Positions 1 through 8,916 of a DNA stretch of 64,000 bases are shown in pieces (the first letter of the stretch is position 1; the number at the start of each line of letters is the position of its first letter). The DNA lies in assembly GCF_000374105.1 (NCBI RefSeq), contig NZ_KB893650.1, positions 676,862-740,861 of the forward strand. Direction: 5' to 3'. The notes beneath the pieces are model-generated. The model was not told the origin of the DNA and did no database searches. It saw only the letters and a list, made by a program, of their open reading frames with translations. This DNA comes from Kangiella aquimarina DSM 16071 (lineage in GTDB: Bacteria; Pseudomonadota; Gammaproteobacteria; Enterobacterales; Kangiellaceae). Both the position numbers and the translations under genes were made by a program.

Positions 1-1
1 T

Positions 2-385
2 ATCATTTTTGCCCTGATTTTCTGGCTCTTTATTGAAGAGTTCATTGGATTAATAACCAGTATTGATAGTGTTATTGCAGCCTCTGAGCCTTACCATTTG
101 TATATCATCTTTATGGCGCTGGTTTCGGTTTGGAGTTTCTGGCTGGATGGGGTTTTTATTGGCGCATCGCAAATTGGCGCCATGCGCAACTCGATGTTGA
201 TTGCAGTACTGTTAGGCTTTGTGCCTTTATATTTTGTGACTAAAAGCCTCGGTAATCATGGCTTGTGGTTGGCTTTTTATGCCTTTATGCTACTGCGAGC
301 ACTCAGTTCGGTGCTGTTTTTAAAGCTGGGTATTAAGGCAGGTGCCTATATCGCTTTGGATAAAGTTCCATTGACGAAAGGATAA
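2..385 (+). CDS. MATE-family (DinF-like) efflux transporter, C-terminal fragment
   Basis: This reading frame is open from the left edge of the window and stops with TAA at 383-385, so only the C-terminal ~127 residues are present. The fragment is almost wholly hydrophobic, with about four membrane spans, and carries a WLDGVFIGA segment followed by a long helix and a terminal helix. This resembles the last transmembrane bundle of the DinF branch of MATE cation/multidrug antiporters. No catalytic residues can be judged because the N-terminal half lies outside. It ends 23 nt before the glycosyltransferase gene and may be co-transcribed with it. The family call is moderate; another multi-spanning exporter is possible. 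Confidence 0.6.
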   Translation: MIFALIFWLFIEEFIGLITSIDSVIAASEPYHLYIIFMALVSVWSFWLDGVFIGASQIGAMRNSMLIAVLLGFVPLYFVTKSLGNHGLWLAFYAFMLLRALSSVLFLKLGIKAGAYIALDKVPLTKG

Positions 386-408
386 CAATTGAAATAGGTG
401 GAGCATCC

Positions 409-1437
409 ATGAAAGTTGCTTTGGTCAGACTTTCCGCAATTGGTGATTGCACACTGGTTTTACCGGTGGTACGTGCGCTTTTACGACAGAAGCCAGAACT
501 GGAACTGTATTGGATTATCGGCAAAGCTGCCTATAGCCTGTTAAAGGATTCTACTCATCCCCGTTTACACTATATTCCTATCGATAAACCCAAAAGTATG
601 TCTGATTATCGAAGCCTGAAAAAACAACTGGCAGAGCATAATTTTGATGCAGTACTGGCAATGCAGGCCAGCGCACGAGCAAACCTGATATATCCATTAA
701 TCCGCTGTGCCCGTAAAATTGGTTTCGATAAAACACGTGCCCGTGATTGGCAATGGCTATTCACTAGTGAACGAATTGATTTTAGTGATGAACATCTGCA
801 TGACAGCTTTAGACGTTTTGCAGAACAGTTGATCCAAAGCAAACTCGAGGTCAGTGCCGATGACTGGTCAATTACTCTGCCGAGTGACGCTGTCAGCTCC
901 ATTGCTGACCTGCAGTTGCCAGAGAGCTATGTGGTGATTAATCCGGCGGCCAGTAAGTTGGAGCGCTGCTGGTCTACCGCTAATACGGTACAACTGATTC
1001 AGCAGATTCAGGAGCGTTACCAGTTACCTGTTGTACTAACAGGTGGGCCAGATAAATTGGATCACGAATTGGCGCAAGAGATTGAAAGTCAGGTAGACGT
1101 TATCAATTGTGTCGGCAAGACAAACTTACAGCAACTGGCTGCCATCTTGCAGAAGGGCAAAGTATGTATTGCGCCGGATACAGGACCTGCGCATGTTGCC
1201 AATGGTGTGGGTACTCCGGTGATTGGTTTGTATGCGGTTGCACCGAGCAAACTATCTGGCCCTTACCTTAATCAGGAATACACCATCGATAAGTTTGAGC
1301 CGGCAGTGCAGCAGTTTCTTGGCAAAAATATTGACCAGGTTCGCTGGCGGACGCGAGTACACAGCCGCCAGGCAATAGATTTGATCAGTGTTGATGAGGT
1401 GATGGCTAAATTGGGTCTATTAATGCCAGAATTATAG
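409..1437 (+). CDS. Glycosyltransferase family 9 (heptosyltransferase-like), LPS core synthesis
   Basis: The 342-residue protein begins with the GT9 start MKVALVRLSAIGD, the donor-side glycine turn of ADP-heptose:LPS heptosyltransferases. It ends with the family signature APDTGPAHVANGVGTPVIGLYA around residues 260-285, which contacts the ADP-sugar. Length matches WaaC/WaaF/RfaQ enzymes (320-350 residues). Members transfer heptose from ADP-L-glycero-D-manno-heptose to the inner core at the cytoplasmic face of the inner membrane. Which heptosyltransferase it is cannot be told from sequence alone, so no symbol is given. It is convergent with the acyltransferase/kinase-like gene, whose stop begins at the very next base, and both point to LPS core work. 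Confidence 0.85.
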   Translation: MKVALVRLSAIGDCTLVLPVVRALLRQKPELELYWIIGKAAYSLLKDSTHPRLHYIPIDKPKSMSDYRSLKKQLAEHNFDAVLAMQASARANLIYPLIRCARKIGFDKTRARDWQWLFTSERIDFSDEHLHDSFRRFAEQLIQSKLEVSADDWSITLPSDAVSSIADLQLPESYVVINPAASKLERCWSTANTVQLIQQIQERYQLPVVLTGGPDKLDHELAQEIESQVDVINCVGKTNLQQLAAILQKGKVCIAPDTGPAHVANGVGTPVIGLYAVAPSKLSGPYLNQEYTIDKFEPAVQQFLGKNIDQVRWRTRVHSRQAIDLISVDEVMAKLGLLMPEL

Positions 1438-2937
1438 TTAAGGCTTCATCTGGTACTGCTCAATGAAAAGCTCTCTGCATCTTTGACTGTCTTTTAGTAA
1501 GGCGATGCTTTCCATCATTTGCTGGCGATCTTTTTCGCGAAGAGATACTTTTAATTCACAGTCAAAAAATTCACAGTTGGTCGGGTTCAGCAAAATAAAA
1601 GAACCATTCGGAAGTATCTGAATGTTGGTCTGGCGGATATCCTTCAGATACACACCTTCGCTGTGCAGATGGTTAAGCCAGCTGCCCAGTAGAATAGCCG
1701 TTGGTTCGTGTCGATCAGCAGGAATGTGGCTTAAACTGACCCCGGGTACTTCAAGGTAGCGCAACATATAAGCATTGCGCTCTTCGCATAAAGTAAACTC
1801 CTGTGGAGTAATGGTATAAAACCCGCGGAAGGTAAACAGTGAGCATTTCTCCAACATCCGCTTCAATTCCTGACGAGTAATATCAATGGCCAGGCTAGTG
1901 CGACGCGGAAAGATATTCAGTAACTGTCCGTCAAAGGTACGAACCAGCTTTGGTAAGCCGTCCTGTCTGGTTAATGTCTTGCCTGAGCTAATAGCGCCAT
2001 CATGTTGTTCACTGCTGATTGTCTTCAGTCTGGGTGGTTTCTGTTTGTAGATGGTGCGCTGGCCTTCCGGTAAGGTCTTAAAGCGGCGATGAACCCAGTA
2101 ATACTGTTCAGGCGCTTGCATGATACAGGCCTCGAGAATTTTATTGGCCATGGCGCAATCAATATCATCCTGCCCGGTAAATTCCACCTCGGGCAGAACT
2201 TCGACAATCATTTTGCCTTTCTTATCCTTGTGATAACTGACGGGAAGGACAATGGCATTACCCAGTTTAGTAATTCGCATTGGGGAATTCAGAGTCGCCA
2301 TTGGATTGCCGAAGAAGGGCGCAAAAACGGTCGCTTTGCGACCCATATCCTGATCCGGCATGAACCATAAGTTTTTACCCGATTTGAGCCACTTGCCGAT
2401 CGAGCGAATATCGTTTCGGCCCATGGTCTGGGTACGATTATTACGGCCTTTCTGGATATGGTAGTCCAGGGCCGGATTTTTATTCGGGCGATAAAAGGCG
2501 GCAAACTCCAGATAGCGAGACATAATGGCGCCAGATAGTTCGAGACTGGTGTTGTGATAACCCAGGAACAATATTCCGCGGCCAGTTGCCTGAGCTTTTT
2601 CGTAGTGCTCAAGTCCGCGAATTTCATGGTATTTTTCCAGCTTTTTAAAAGGCTTGTACCAGGCCAGAGCTAACTCAGCGAAACCTTCTCCTAATGCCAG
2701 AAAATGTTGTTTGCACATGGCCTGCCGCTCTGAGTAGCTGACATCAGAAAAGCAGTAACGGAGGTTGGCTTCAACAATAATGCGGCGGCTTTTAACCCGG
2801 TAAAGCAGACGCCCCAGCTGACGTCCGCAGGCTATAACAAACGGGTAGGGTAGCTTTGCAAACAGTTTGAGTAGACCAAAGGCAAGGCCAATAAAGAAGG
2901 CGGATATTTTGCTGGTTTTTTTAGCCAAGGGATTCAA
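1438..2937 (-). CDS. LpxL/HtrB-type lipid A acyltransferase fused to a kinase-like (toluene-tolerance/WaaP-type) domain
   Basis: This 499-residue protein has two parts. Residues ~1-295 are a lysophospholipid/lipid A acyltransferase: an N-terminal hydrophobic helix (12-35), an HX4E catalytic motif (His128, Glu133) and an FMPDQDMG segment like that of LpxL/LpxM. Residues ~330-499 resemble the small Kdo/LPS-kinase-like proteins called toluene tolerance proteins in pseudomonads. They keep a catalytic-loop-like Asp433 and Asn438 in HSEGVYLKDIRQTN, but the DFG position reads LNP, with Asn451 in place of Asp. Standalone LpxL proteins are ~300 residues, so this is a fusion. The first part probably adds a secondary acyl chain to Kdo-lipid A; the second may be an inactive or altered kinase. 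The gene is divergent from the DUF423 gene. Confidence 0.8.
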   Translation of the reverse strand: MNPLAKKTSKISAFFIGLAFGLLKLFAKLPYPFVIACGRQLGRLLYRVKSRRIIVEANLRYCFSDVSYSERQAMCKQHFLALGEGFAELALAWYKPFKKLEKYHEIRGLEHYEKAQATGRGILFLGYHNTSLELSGAIMSRYLEFAAFYRPNKNPALDYHIQKGRNNRTQTMGRNDIRSIGKWLKSGKNLWFMPDQDMGRKATVFAPFFGNPMATLNSPMRITKLGNAIVLPVSYHKDKKGKMIVEVLPEVEFTGQDDIDCAMANKILEACIMQAPEQYYWVHRRFKTLPEGQRTIYKQKPPRLKTISSEQHDGAISSGKTLTRQDGLPKLVRTFDGQLLNIFPRRTSLAIDITRQELKRMLEKCSLFTFRGFYTITPQEFTLCEERNAYMLRYLEVPGVSLSHIPADRHEPTAILLGSWLNHLHSEGVYLKDIRQTNIQILPNGSFILLNPTNCEFFDCELKVSLREKDRQQMMESIALLKDSQRCRELFIEQYQMKP

Positions 2938-3052
2938 ATCATTAAAAAATTTGAGTCATTTTACCCGTAAAGAGGTGGATTATAAAACCGCAGATTTTGT
3001 AAACCGCTTTTCTCGTGTAATACTAAGGCCCATTTAACATTGGCGAGCAATA

Positions 3053-3433
3053 ATGAAAAAGCACTTTATCTTACATGGCGCCATGTTCATGGCACTTGGT
3101 GTGGCTCTGGGAGCCGTTGGATCGCATGCCTTGGAGCTAAGCAGCGATATGCAAAGACTGTTTGAACTGGGTGTTCAATATCAGATCTATCATGCACTTG
3201 GCTTGATTGCCGTAGGCTTGATATCAGGGTGTCTAGCTAACACTAAGGGAGAACTTGCAGGCTGGTTGATGTTTGCCGGTATTGTGGGATTCAGTGGTGG
3301 GCTGTATTTTTACGCATTGACGGGCAATGAGTTGATCCGTAAAGTGATCCCGCTAGGCGGAAGCCTACTAATAATAAGCTGGCTGGTCTTTTTCTGGGCC
3401 GTTCTAACCAGCAAGGTTAAGCAATTCGATTAA
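3053..3433 (+). CDS. DUF423 family small membrane protein (YgdD-like)
   Basis: This 126-residue protein has four hydrophobic segments and the DUF423 signature near the start: a small helix followed by GALGAVGSHAL-type glycines and, after a short amphipathic stretch, YQIYHALGL at residues ~43-51. Length matches E. coli YgdD (131 residues). The family is widespread in the inner membrane and its biochemical role is unknown, so no function is proposed. A start at ATG 3053 follows GGCGAGCAATA. The DUF2390 gene begins 29 nt downstream in the same direction, so the two may share a transcript. Confidence 0.85.
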   Translation: MKKHFILHGAMFMALGVALGAVGSHALELSSDMQRLFELGVQYQIYHALGLIAVGLISGCLANTKGELAGWLMFAGIVGFSGGLYFYALTGNELIRKVIPLGGSLLIISWLVFFWAVLTSKVKQFD

Positions 3434-3462
3434 ATACCTGGATCAACTAATGGGGTAAGTTG

Positions 3463-3969
3463 ATGGTCAAGGAACAGTTATTACAACATCATCAGGATAA
3501 TTTCTGGGATTGGTCCTGCGTCTTTTATGAGGCCTCTCAGGTTAAACCCCTATTGCTTAAACTTCAGGATAGCTATCAACTGAATGTCAATTACGTCCTA
3601 CTTGCGCTGTGGACCGAACAGCAAGGCATAGCGATGGATGCTGTTATCTGGAAAAAAGTCATTCGTGAAGGTCTGCAGGCATCTCAGGCTGTTTCTGGTT
3701 TACGCCACAGGCGTCGAAAGGCTAAGCATTTGGGACAGAAGGATGAGTATAAAAAGCTCTTATCTCTTGAATTAAAGGGCGAAAAACTGTTGCAGCAACA
3801 GGCAGTTAAGAGCTTGCTGCCCTTCTGGCCGATTGTGCCGAATTCTGTTGAACCTATGAGCAATTTACGTTTCTATATCCAAACTCAGGCGCAGTCGCGA
3901 ATCGAAGCGGATGAAGCCCTGCAGCAAGCCTCAGAACTAGGAGGCATAGTTCAAAAGTTACAGGTTTAG
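3463..3969 (+). CDS. DUF2390 / TIGR02444 family protein
   Basis: A 168-residue soluble protein with the family pattern near its N-terminus: FWDWSCVFYE followed by LLKLQDSYQLNVNYVLLALW (residues 14-50), then a basic helix rich in Arg and Lys. This matches the TIGR02444/DUF2390 family of gammaproteobacteria, whose function is unknown. An in-frame TTG lies one codon earlier (3460), but ATG 3463 is better spaced from the GGGGT ribosome-binding site at 3452-3456. It lies between the DUF423 and FKBP genes on the same strand. Nothing in the sequence suggests an enzyme active site. Confidence 0.75.
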   Translation: MVKEQLLQHHQDNFWDWSCVFYEASQVKPLLLKLQDSYQLNVNYVLLALWTEQQGIAMDAVIWKKVIREGLQASQAVSGLRHRRRKAKHLGQKDEYKKLLSLELKGEKLLQQQAVKSLLPFWPIVPNSVEPMSNLRFYIQTQAQSRIEADEALQQASELGGIVQKLQV

Positions 3970-4036
3970 ACCTCGCATTTTGCAGATAACTCCTGCACAA
4001 TGCCTGTTTTTCAACCACTATTTGGGGAAAATATCA

Positions 4037-4984
4037 GTGAAACAACTAACTATTAAGAAAACTGCATTAGTTTTAGCGCTCAGCGCTGCATTGGTTGCCT
4101 GTGAGCAATCAGGTGATAAAAAAGAGAGCACAGACGGTGCTCAGCAGGCCGTTGAATTTAAAGGCGAATACGATAAAGCTGCTTATGCAATTGGAGTTAA
4201 TTTCTCCAAGCAAATGGGGCAGAATTTCGAGTCTTTAAAAGAGTACGGTATAGAAATTAATCCACAGATTGTCGCTGAAGGCATTAAAGACGGTTTCGCC
4301 GGCAATGCTCAACTAACTGATGAAGAAGTTGATGAGCAAATGGAAGCCTTCCAGAACAATCTAAACACCAAGATGGAAGAGCATCAGGCTAAATTGGAAG
4401 CTGAAGCTCAGCAAGAAGCAGAAGCTAACTTGGCCGAGGGTGCAGCTTTCCGTGAAGAGTATGCCAAGAAAGAAGGCGTTCAAACTACTGAATCTGGTTT
4501 GATGTATCGTGTGATCGAGGCAAGCGGTAGCGAAGAAAGCCCAGCAGCTGAAGATACCGTTCGCGTTCATTACCGTGGTACTTTTATCGATGGTAAAGAA
4601 TTCGATAGCTCCTATGAGCGAAAGCAACCCATCGACTTCCCATTGCGTGGCGTGATTCCTGGCTGGACAGAAGGTGTTCAGTTGATGAATGTTGGTGATA
4701 AGTATGAGTTCGTGATTAAGCCTGAGCTTGCTTATGGTGAAATGGACCGTGGCACAATCCCAGGTAATTCAACCCTGGTTTTTGAAGTAGAATTACTTGA
4801 GATTAACCCAACTGAACCGGTTCAACCTGATCCAGAGCCAACAATTGATGAGCAGATGGAAGAACATGTAGAAGAAGCGGCTCAAGAGCTAGAGCAGGCT
4901 GCTGAAGAAACTCAGGAAACAGTTGAAGAGGCTGCTCAGGAAGTTGAAGAAGAAGTCAAAGAAGCGACTGGTGACGATCAGTAA
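4037..4984 (+). CDS. FKBP-type peptidyl-prolyl cis-trans isomerase, periplasmic lipoprotein (FkpA/Mip-like)
   Basis: From the GTG at 4037, which sits 8 nt behind a clear GGGGA site, the product is 315 residues. It starts with a lipoprotein signal (ALVAC, lipidated Cys22). A longer ORF to 3980 would bury this signal and is rejected. Residues ~35-130 are the helical dimerisation domain of Mip/FkpA proteins; residues ~145-255 are the FKBP fold, with VRVHYRGTFIDGKEFDSS and the AYGEMDRG loop. It catalyses proline isomerisation and acts as a chaperone in the periplasm or at the outer membrane. Unusual: a ~55-residue acidic Glu/Gln/Ala-rich tail, predicted helical, follows the FKBP domain and is not typical of FkpA. 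Confidence 0.88.
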   Translation: MKQLTIKKTALVLALSAALVACEQSGDKKESTDGAQQAVEFKGEYDKAAYAIGVNFSKQMGQNFESLKEYGIEINPQIVAEGIKDGFAGNAQLTDEEVDEQMEAFQNNLNTKMEEHQAKLEAEAQQEAEANLAEGAAFREEYAKKEGVQTTESGLMYRVIEASGSEESPAAEDTVRVHYRGTFIDGKEFDSSYERKQPIDFPLRGVIPGWTEGVQLMNVGDKYEFVIKPELAYGEMDRGTIPGNSTLVFEVELLEINPTEPVQPDPEPTIDEQMEEHVEEAAQELEQAAEETQETVEEAAQEVEEEVKEATGDDQ

Positions 4985-5000
4985 TCATTGGTAAAGCAAT

Positions 5001-5327
5001 ATGACGGAAAAAAGCATCAAAAGCTTTAAAGAGTTTTGGCCTTTTTATCTCGGTGAGCATCGCTTGCCGAGTAACCGTCTGTTGCATTACGTTGGCACAA
5101 CCGCGTCATTGCTCTTGCTGACTTACCTTATTATTACGGCACAATGGCTATGGTTACCACTCGTGTTAGTGGTTGGCTATGGCCCAGCCTGGATTGGTCA
5201 CTTCACCATTGAGAAGAACCGTCCAGCGACTTTCACCTATCCGTTATGGTCATTATTGGCAGATTATAAGATGCTATATATGGCAATGACGGGACAGTTA
5301 AAAAAAGAGTGGCCAAAGTACTTCTGA
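5001..5327 (+). CDS. DUF962 / Mpo1-like membrane protein
   Basis: This 108-residue protein has the DUF962 layout: FKEFWPFYLGEHRLPSNRLLHYVG, two to three membrane helices, then GYGPAWIGHFTIEKNRPATFTYPLWSL. The His-rich pattern (EH, LHY, GHF) is shared with yeast Mpo1, a dioxygenase acting on 2-hydroxy fatty acids, where the histidines bind iron. Bacterial members are mostly uncharacterised, so the reaction is only a suggestion. It starts 16 nt after the FKBP gene and is followed by a strong terminator, so it probably ends that transcript. Confidence 0.8.
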   Translation: MTEKSIKSFKEFWPFYLGEHRLPSNRLLHYVGTTASLLLLTYLIITAQWLWLPLVLVVGYGPAWIGHFTIEKNRPATFTYPLWSLLADYKMLYMAMTGQLKKEWPKYF

Positions 5328-5354
5328 AGATATTTCGGCAGTTCTAATATAAAA

Positions 5355-5382
5355 AAACCAGCTTAACTAAGCTGGTTTTTTA
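5355..5382. terminator. Bidirectional intrinsic terminator
   Basis: A stem ACCAGCTTA / TAAGCTGGT is flanked by A-runs on the left and T-runs on the right, so it can stop transcription from both sides. It lies between the converging DUF962 gene and the ABM-domain gene. Confidence 0.85.
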
Positions 5383-5395
5383 TATTTCTCAATAA

Positions 5396-5692
5396 TTAAC
5401 TTTTAATATTGCTACTTTCCAGAACTGTTACTTTTTCATCTGATTCCAGCAAGGGACGCATAGCGTCTAATAAGTCCAAACGTTGCTCTGACTCCGCCCA
5501 GACCTCCCAGGTGTCAAATGAATCCCAGCACGACATGACGATCACATGATTTGGATTGTCTTTAACGTGGAAAATTTCGCCGGTTAAGAAGCCTGCTGAG
5601 TTGCTGGCTTTATTTTTAGCTTGGCGGATCAGTGCGTGATAGTCGTCTAACTTACCTTCGCTGATAACTCGCTCGATAATAACTCGGATCAT
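5396..5692 (-). CDS. Antibiotic biosynthesis monooxygenase (ABM) domain protein
   Basis: The 98-residue protein is a single ABM-type dimeric alpha-beta barrel: MIRVIIERVISEGKLDDYHAL, a central SAGFLTGEIFHVKDNPNHVIVMSCWDS and a final helix ERLDLL-like region. Such proteins range from haem-degrading and quinone-modifying monooxygenases to stress proteins, and no substrate can be named. It starts 24 nt after the stop of dsbB on the same strand, so the two are probably co-transcribed. No iron or flavin ligand motif is visible beyond the fold pattern. Confidence 0.75.
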   Translation of the reverse strand: MIRVIIERVISEGKLDDYHALIRQAKNKASNSAGFLTGEIFHVKDNPNHVIVMSCWDSFDTWEVWAESEQRLDLLDAMRPLLESDEKVTVLESSNIKS

Positions 5693-5716
5693 AAGAGCCT
5701 CGGTTGTGCCATTAGA

Positions 5717-6229
5717 TTAAAGTGGTTTCGGTTGCTGGAATGCTTTGAAGAGTCTGAAGCCAAAGACCAGAGCCGCTATGATGAATATGATCAGCATCCA
5801 GCCAGGCATTGAGATTCCCCAGAATCTCCAACTGATTTTGGCGCATTCCCCAGCGCCGGTTAATACGGTTTGCAGTACTTCCATGAATGGTAGTACATCC
5901 ATCATATAATCCAGAGGCGCACCACAGGCCGGAGCTTCGCCTTCTGGCAAACTTTGCAGGTAAACGTGGCGCCCCGAAATGCCTATTCCGGCTATTGCAG
6001 TTAATAAGCCAAGGATTTGATAGATTCGATTGCTGATAGAAGAAATGGCAGGGTTATGAATGGCGTTTAGCAATAGGATGATGCCCATCACAGCCACTAC
6101 AACGCGTTGGAAAATACATAAAGGACAAGGCTCAAGCCCATCCACGTACTGGAAATAAAGGGCTGTCACCAGTAATTGATAACAGATGAATGCACCTAAG
6201 AAATTCCAGCCACGGCTATTTAAATTCAT
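5717..6229 (-). CDS. dsbB: Disulfide bond formation protein DsbB
   Basis: This 170-residue inner membrane protein has four membrane spans and both DsbB redox pairs: the CPLC motif Cys35/Cys38 in the first periplasmic loop and Cys102/Cys129 in the second. Arg42, equivalent to E. coli Arg48 which helps bind quinone, follows the CXXC. It reoxidises DsbA and passes electrons to quinones. Length matches the family (165-176). DsbA is not in this window. Oxidative folding would be needed by the nearby secretion system and its exported substrates. The 149-nt gap after tex holds its promoter. Confidence 0.95.
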   Translation of the reverse strand: MNLNSRGWNFLGAFICYQLLVTALYFQYVDGLEPCPLCIFQRVVVAVMGIILLLNAIHNPAISSISNRIYQILGLLTAIAGIGISGRHVYLQSLPEGEAPACGAPLDYMMDVLPFMEVLQTVLTGAGECAKISWRFWGISMPGWMLIIFIIAALVFGFRLFKAFQQPKPL

Positions 6230-6378
6230 GTTTGTTGCTCTTGTGTCATTTGTTCACAGGACGCGAATAGCGCACACTACCTGCACTTCGCTAAAAGTGC
6301 AAGCAGTTACGCCTGGCAATACTACCCGTGACATTGACGGTTTAAAAGTGACAATTTGTAACTAAGTTCCAATAACGA

Positions 6379-8700
6379 CTACTTCTTCAGGGCAGCAGCC
6401 AATGCGTCAGCAAAAGCACCCTGTGGTTTAGTTTGACCACGCTTATTGGACTGGTTTCCTTTAAAGTTGCCTTTTTTATGGCTTTGAGCATCACGTTTCT
6501 GAGCTGGTTTTGAGGCTGCCTGAGAATCCGGCCCAATCATGGACAGGCTGATTCGCTTACGCTGCATATCAACGTCCAGTACCCAGACTTTCACAATATC
6601 ACCAGCTTTTACAACTTCAGCAGGGTCTTTAATAAATTCATTAGCCATCATCGACAAATGAACCAATCCATCCTGATGAACGCCAACATCGATAAAGGCA
6701 CCAAAGGCCGTTACGTTGGTGACAACACCCTCAAGCTCCATACCAATTTTCAGGTCATTCAGAGTTTCGACGCCTTCTTTGAAACGAACCATTTTGAACT
6801 CTGGGCGTGGATCACGACCTGGCTTGTCCAGTTCTTTCAAAATATCGTTAACGGTATGCAAACCGAAAGTCTCATCGGTAAATTCCTGTGCCTTGATTTG
6901 GCGAAGCTTGTCGGTATTACCCATTAACTGGTGAACATCCTGCAGCTCAAGGGATTGCATCATTTTCTCAACCACTGGATAAGCTTCCGGGTGAACCGCT
7001 GAGCTGTCCAGCGCATTGTCTCCGTCTCTAATACGTAGGAAACCTGCCGCCTGCTCGTAAGTTTTCGGACCCATGCGCTCAACTTCGAGCAGCTGCTTAC
7101 GGTTATTGAAGCGACCATTGGTGTCACGCCAGTTTACGATATTCTGAGCAATGGTTTTACTGAGGCCAGAAACACGCGTCAGTAGCGGTACCGAAGCCAT
7201 ATTTAAATCGACACCAACCGCATTCACACAGTCTTCAACTACGCCATCAAGGCTTTTGGCCAGCTGGCTTTGGCTAACGTCATGCTGATATTGACCTACA
7301 CCAATGGATTTTGGTTCGATTTTGACCAGCTCTGCCAAAGGATCCTGCAGGCGACGGGCGATGGAGACTGCACCACGGTAGCTGACGTCCAGATCCGGGA
7401 ACTCCTGTGCTGCCAGAGCTGATGCCGAATAAACCGAAGCACCTGCTTCGCTGACCATGATTTTCTGCAATTTAAGCTGCGGTGCCATCTTCATTAGCTC
7501 GGCAACCAGCTTGTCGGTTTCTCTGGATGCCGTACCATTGCCGATACTGACTAGCTCAACCTTGTGCATTTCGCATAATGTCTGCAACTTGCGTAAGGAC
7601 TGGTCCCACTGGTTTTGCGGGGCGTGTGGGAAGATAGTGGTCTGGGTCAGAAGTTTGCCTGTTTCATCCACAATCACCGCTTTGGTACCGGTTCTCAAAC
7701 CCGGATCCAATCCCATGTTGGTTTTGGCACCTGCAGGAGCTGCCATCAGCAGATCATTCAGGTTGCGGGCAAAAATGCGAATAGCTTCGGTCTCGCCCAG
7801 TTCACGAACCTTGGCTAACAATTCCGTTTCAAGATAAAGGTGGAGTTTAATTTTCCAGGTCCACAGGACGACCTGCTGCAACCAGTAATCGGCAGCACGT
7901 TTTTGATCTTTGATATTGAAATGATCAGCTACCATGGATAAACACGGATCACTGGCTTCAGGATCCTTGATGAGGTCCTGATTGGAAACCATCTGCAACG
8001 TCAGGATATTTTCATTACGGCCACGAAGCAGGGCCAGAATTCGGTGCGAAGGAATGGTTTTGAAGGCTTCGCTGTGATCAAAGTAATCGGAGAACTTGAT
8101 GCCTTCCTTTTCCTTACCCTCAATCACTTTTGAATGGATGTAGGCATTGTCCCATAAGTATTCACGCAGTGTTTTCAACAAATCTGCATTTTCGGCAAAG
8201 ACTTCCATCAGAATTTGACGGGCTCCATCCAGTGCATCTTTGGTGGTTTCAATCTTATGCTCAGGATTGAGGTATTTTTCTGCTTCTGCTTCCGGATCAA
8301 GCGTTGGGTTTTGCCATAAATCCATGGCTAATGGTTCAAGCCCTGCTTCACGCGCTATCTGTGCTTTGGTGCGACGCTTAGGCTTATAAGGCAGGTATAA
8401 ATCTTCCAGCTCACTCTTGGTGGTGGCAGCTTCTATTGAAGACTTGAGTTCAGGGGTAAGCTTTTCCTGCTCTTCAATACTTTTCAGGATAGCTGCGCGG
8501 CGATCTTCCAGTTCGCGCAAATAACCCAATCTCTGCTCAAGGTCACGGAGCTGGGTATCGTCCAGCGCTCCGGTGACTTCTTTACGGTAACGTGCGATAA
8601 AGGGAACCGTTGAGCCTTCATCAAGCAGGCGAACCGCAGCTTCTACCTGTTGCGGGCGAACATTTAACTCTTGAGCTATCTGTTGGTTTATTTGTAACAT
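6379..8700 (-). CDS. tex: Tex family RNA-binding transcription accessory protein
   Basis: At 773 residues it has full Tex length. Domains in order: N-terminal helical region ([23 protein letters not shown]), the HTH/linker part, a YqgF/RuvC-like domain with [13 protein letters not shown] near residue 330, helix-hairpin-helix motifs around 500-560 ([29 protein letters not shown]), and a C-terminal S1 RNA-binding domain (~655-725; [24 protein letters not shown]). The basic Lys/Gln-rich tail probably adds RNA affinity. Tex affects transcription and RNA handling in the cytoplasm. It is divergent from ompR; in enterobacteria yhgF also lies close to ompR/envZ, so this is old synteny. Confidence 0.95.
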   Translation of the reverse strand: MLQINQQIAQELNVRPQQVEAAVRLLDEGSTVPFIARYRKEVTGALDDTQLRDLEQRLGYLRELEDRRAAILKSIEEQEKLTPELKSSIEAATTKSELEDLYLPYKPKRRTKAQIAREAGLEPLAMDLWQNPTLDPEAEAEKYLNPEHKIETTKDALDGARQILMEVFAENADLLKTLREYLWDNAYIHSKVIEGKEKEGIKFSDYFDHSEAFKTIPSHRILALLRGRNENILTLQMVSNQDLIKDPEASDPCLSMVADHFNIKDQKRAADYWLQQVVLWTWKIKLHLYLETELLAKVRELGETEAIRIFARNLNDLLMAAPAGAKTNMGLDPGLRTGTKAVIVDETGKLLTQTTIFPHAPQNQWDQSLRKLQTLCEMHKVELVSIGNGTASRETDKLVAELMKMAPQLKLQKIMVSEAGASVYSASALAAQEFPDLDVSYRGAVSIARRLQDPLAELVKIEPKSIGVGQYQHDVSQSQLAKSLDGVVEDCVNAVGVDLNMASVPLLTRVSGLSKTIAQNIVNWRDTNGRFNNRKQLLEVERMGPKTYEQAAGFLRIRDGDNALDSSAVHPEAYPVVEKMMQSLELQDVHQLMGNTDKLRQIKAQEFTDETFGLHTVNDILKELDKPGRDPRPEFKMVRFKEGVETLNDLKIGMELEGVVTNVTAFGAFIDVGVHQDGLVHLSMMANEFIKDPAEVVKAGDIVKVWVLDVDMQRKRISLSMIGPDSQAASKPAQKRDAQSHKKGNFKGNQSNKRGQTKPQGAFADALAAALKK

Positions 8701-8916
8701 CTTGTTAAGTGCTTATTGGGGAAAATATGGCGGCATAGTATAGTGCTTCAAAACCTATGAAAAAAGAACAAAATGCCCAAGTCGGTTCTGACCCAGCACT
8801 CAACTTTGAGTAAAATAAGAGTCAATATGCCGATAAGCATGAATAATTGTTTGTTTTTATGACTAATTTTCGTTGGTGTATTACAAGAAACAAAAATGTA
8901 GAAGGAATGTTGGGTT

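Noticed and set aside
6282-6301. Inverted repeat TGCACTT/AAGTGCA between tex and dsbB
   Set aside because: Seven-bp stem without a T-run; could be an operator or chance, and nothing else supports it.
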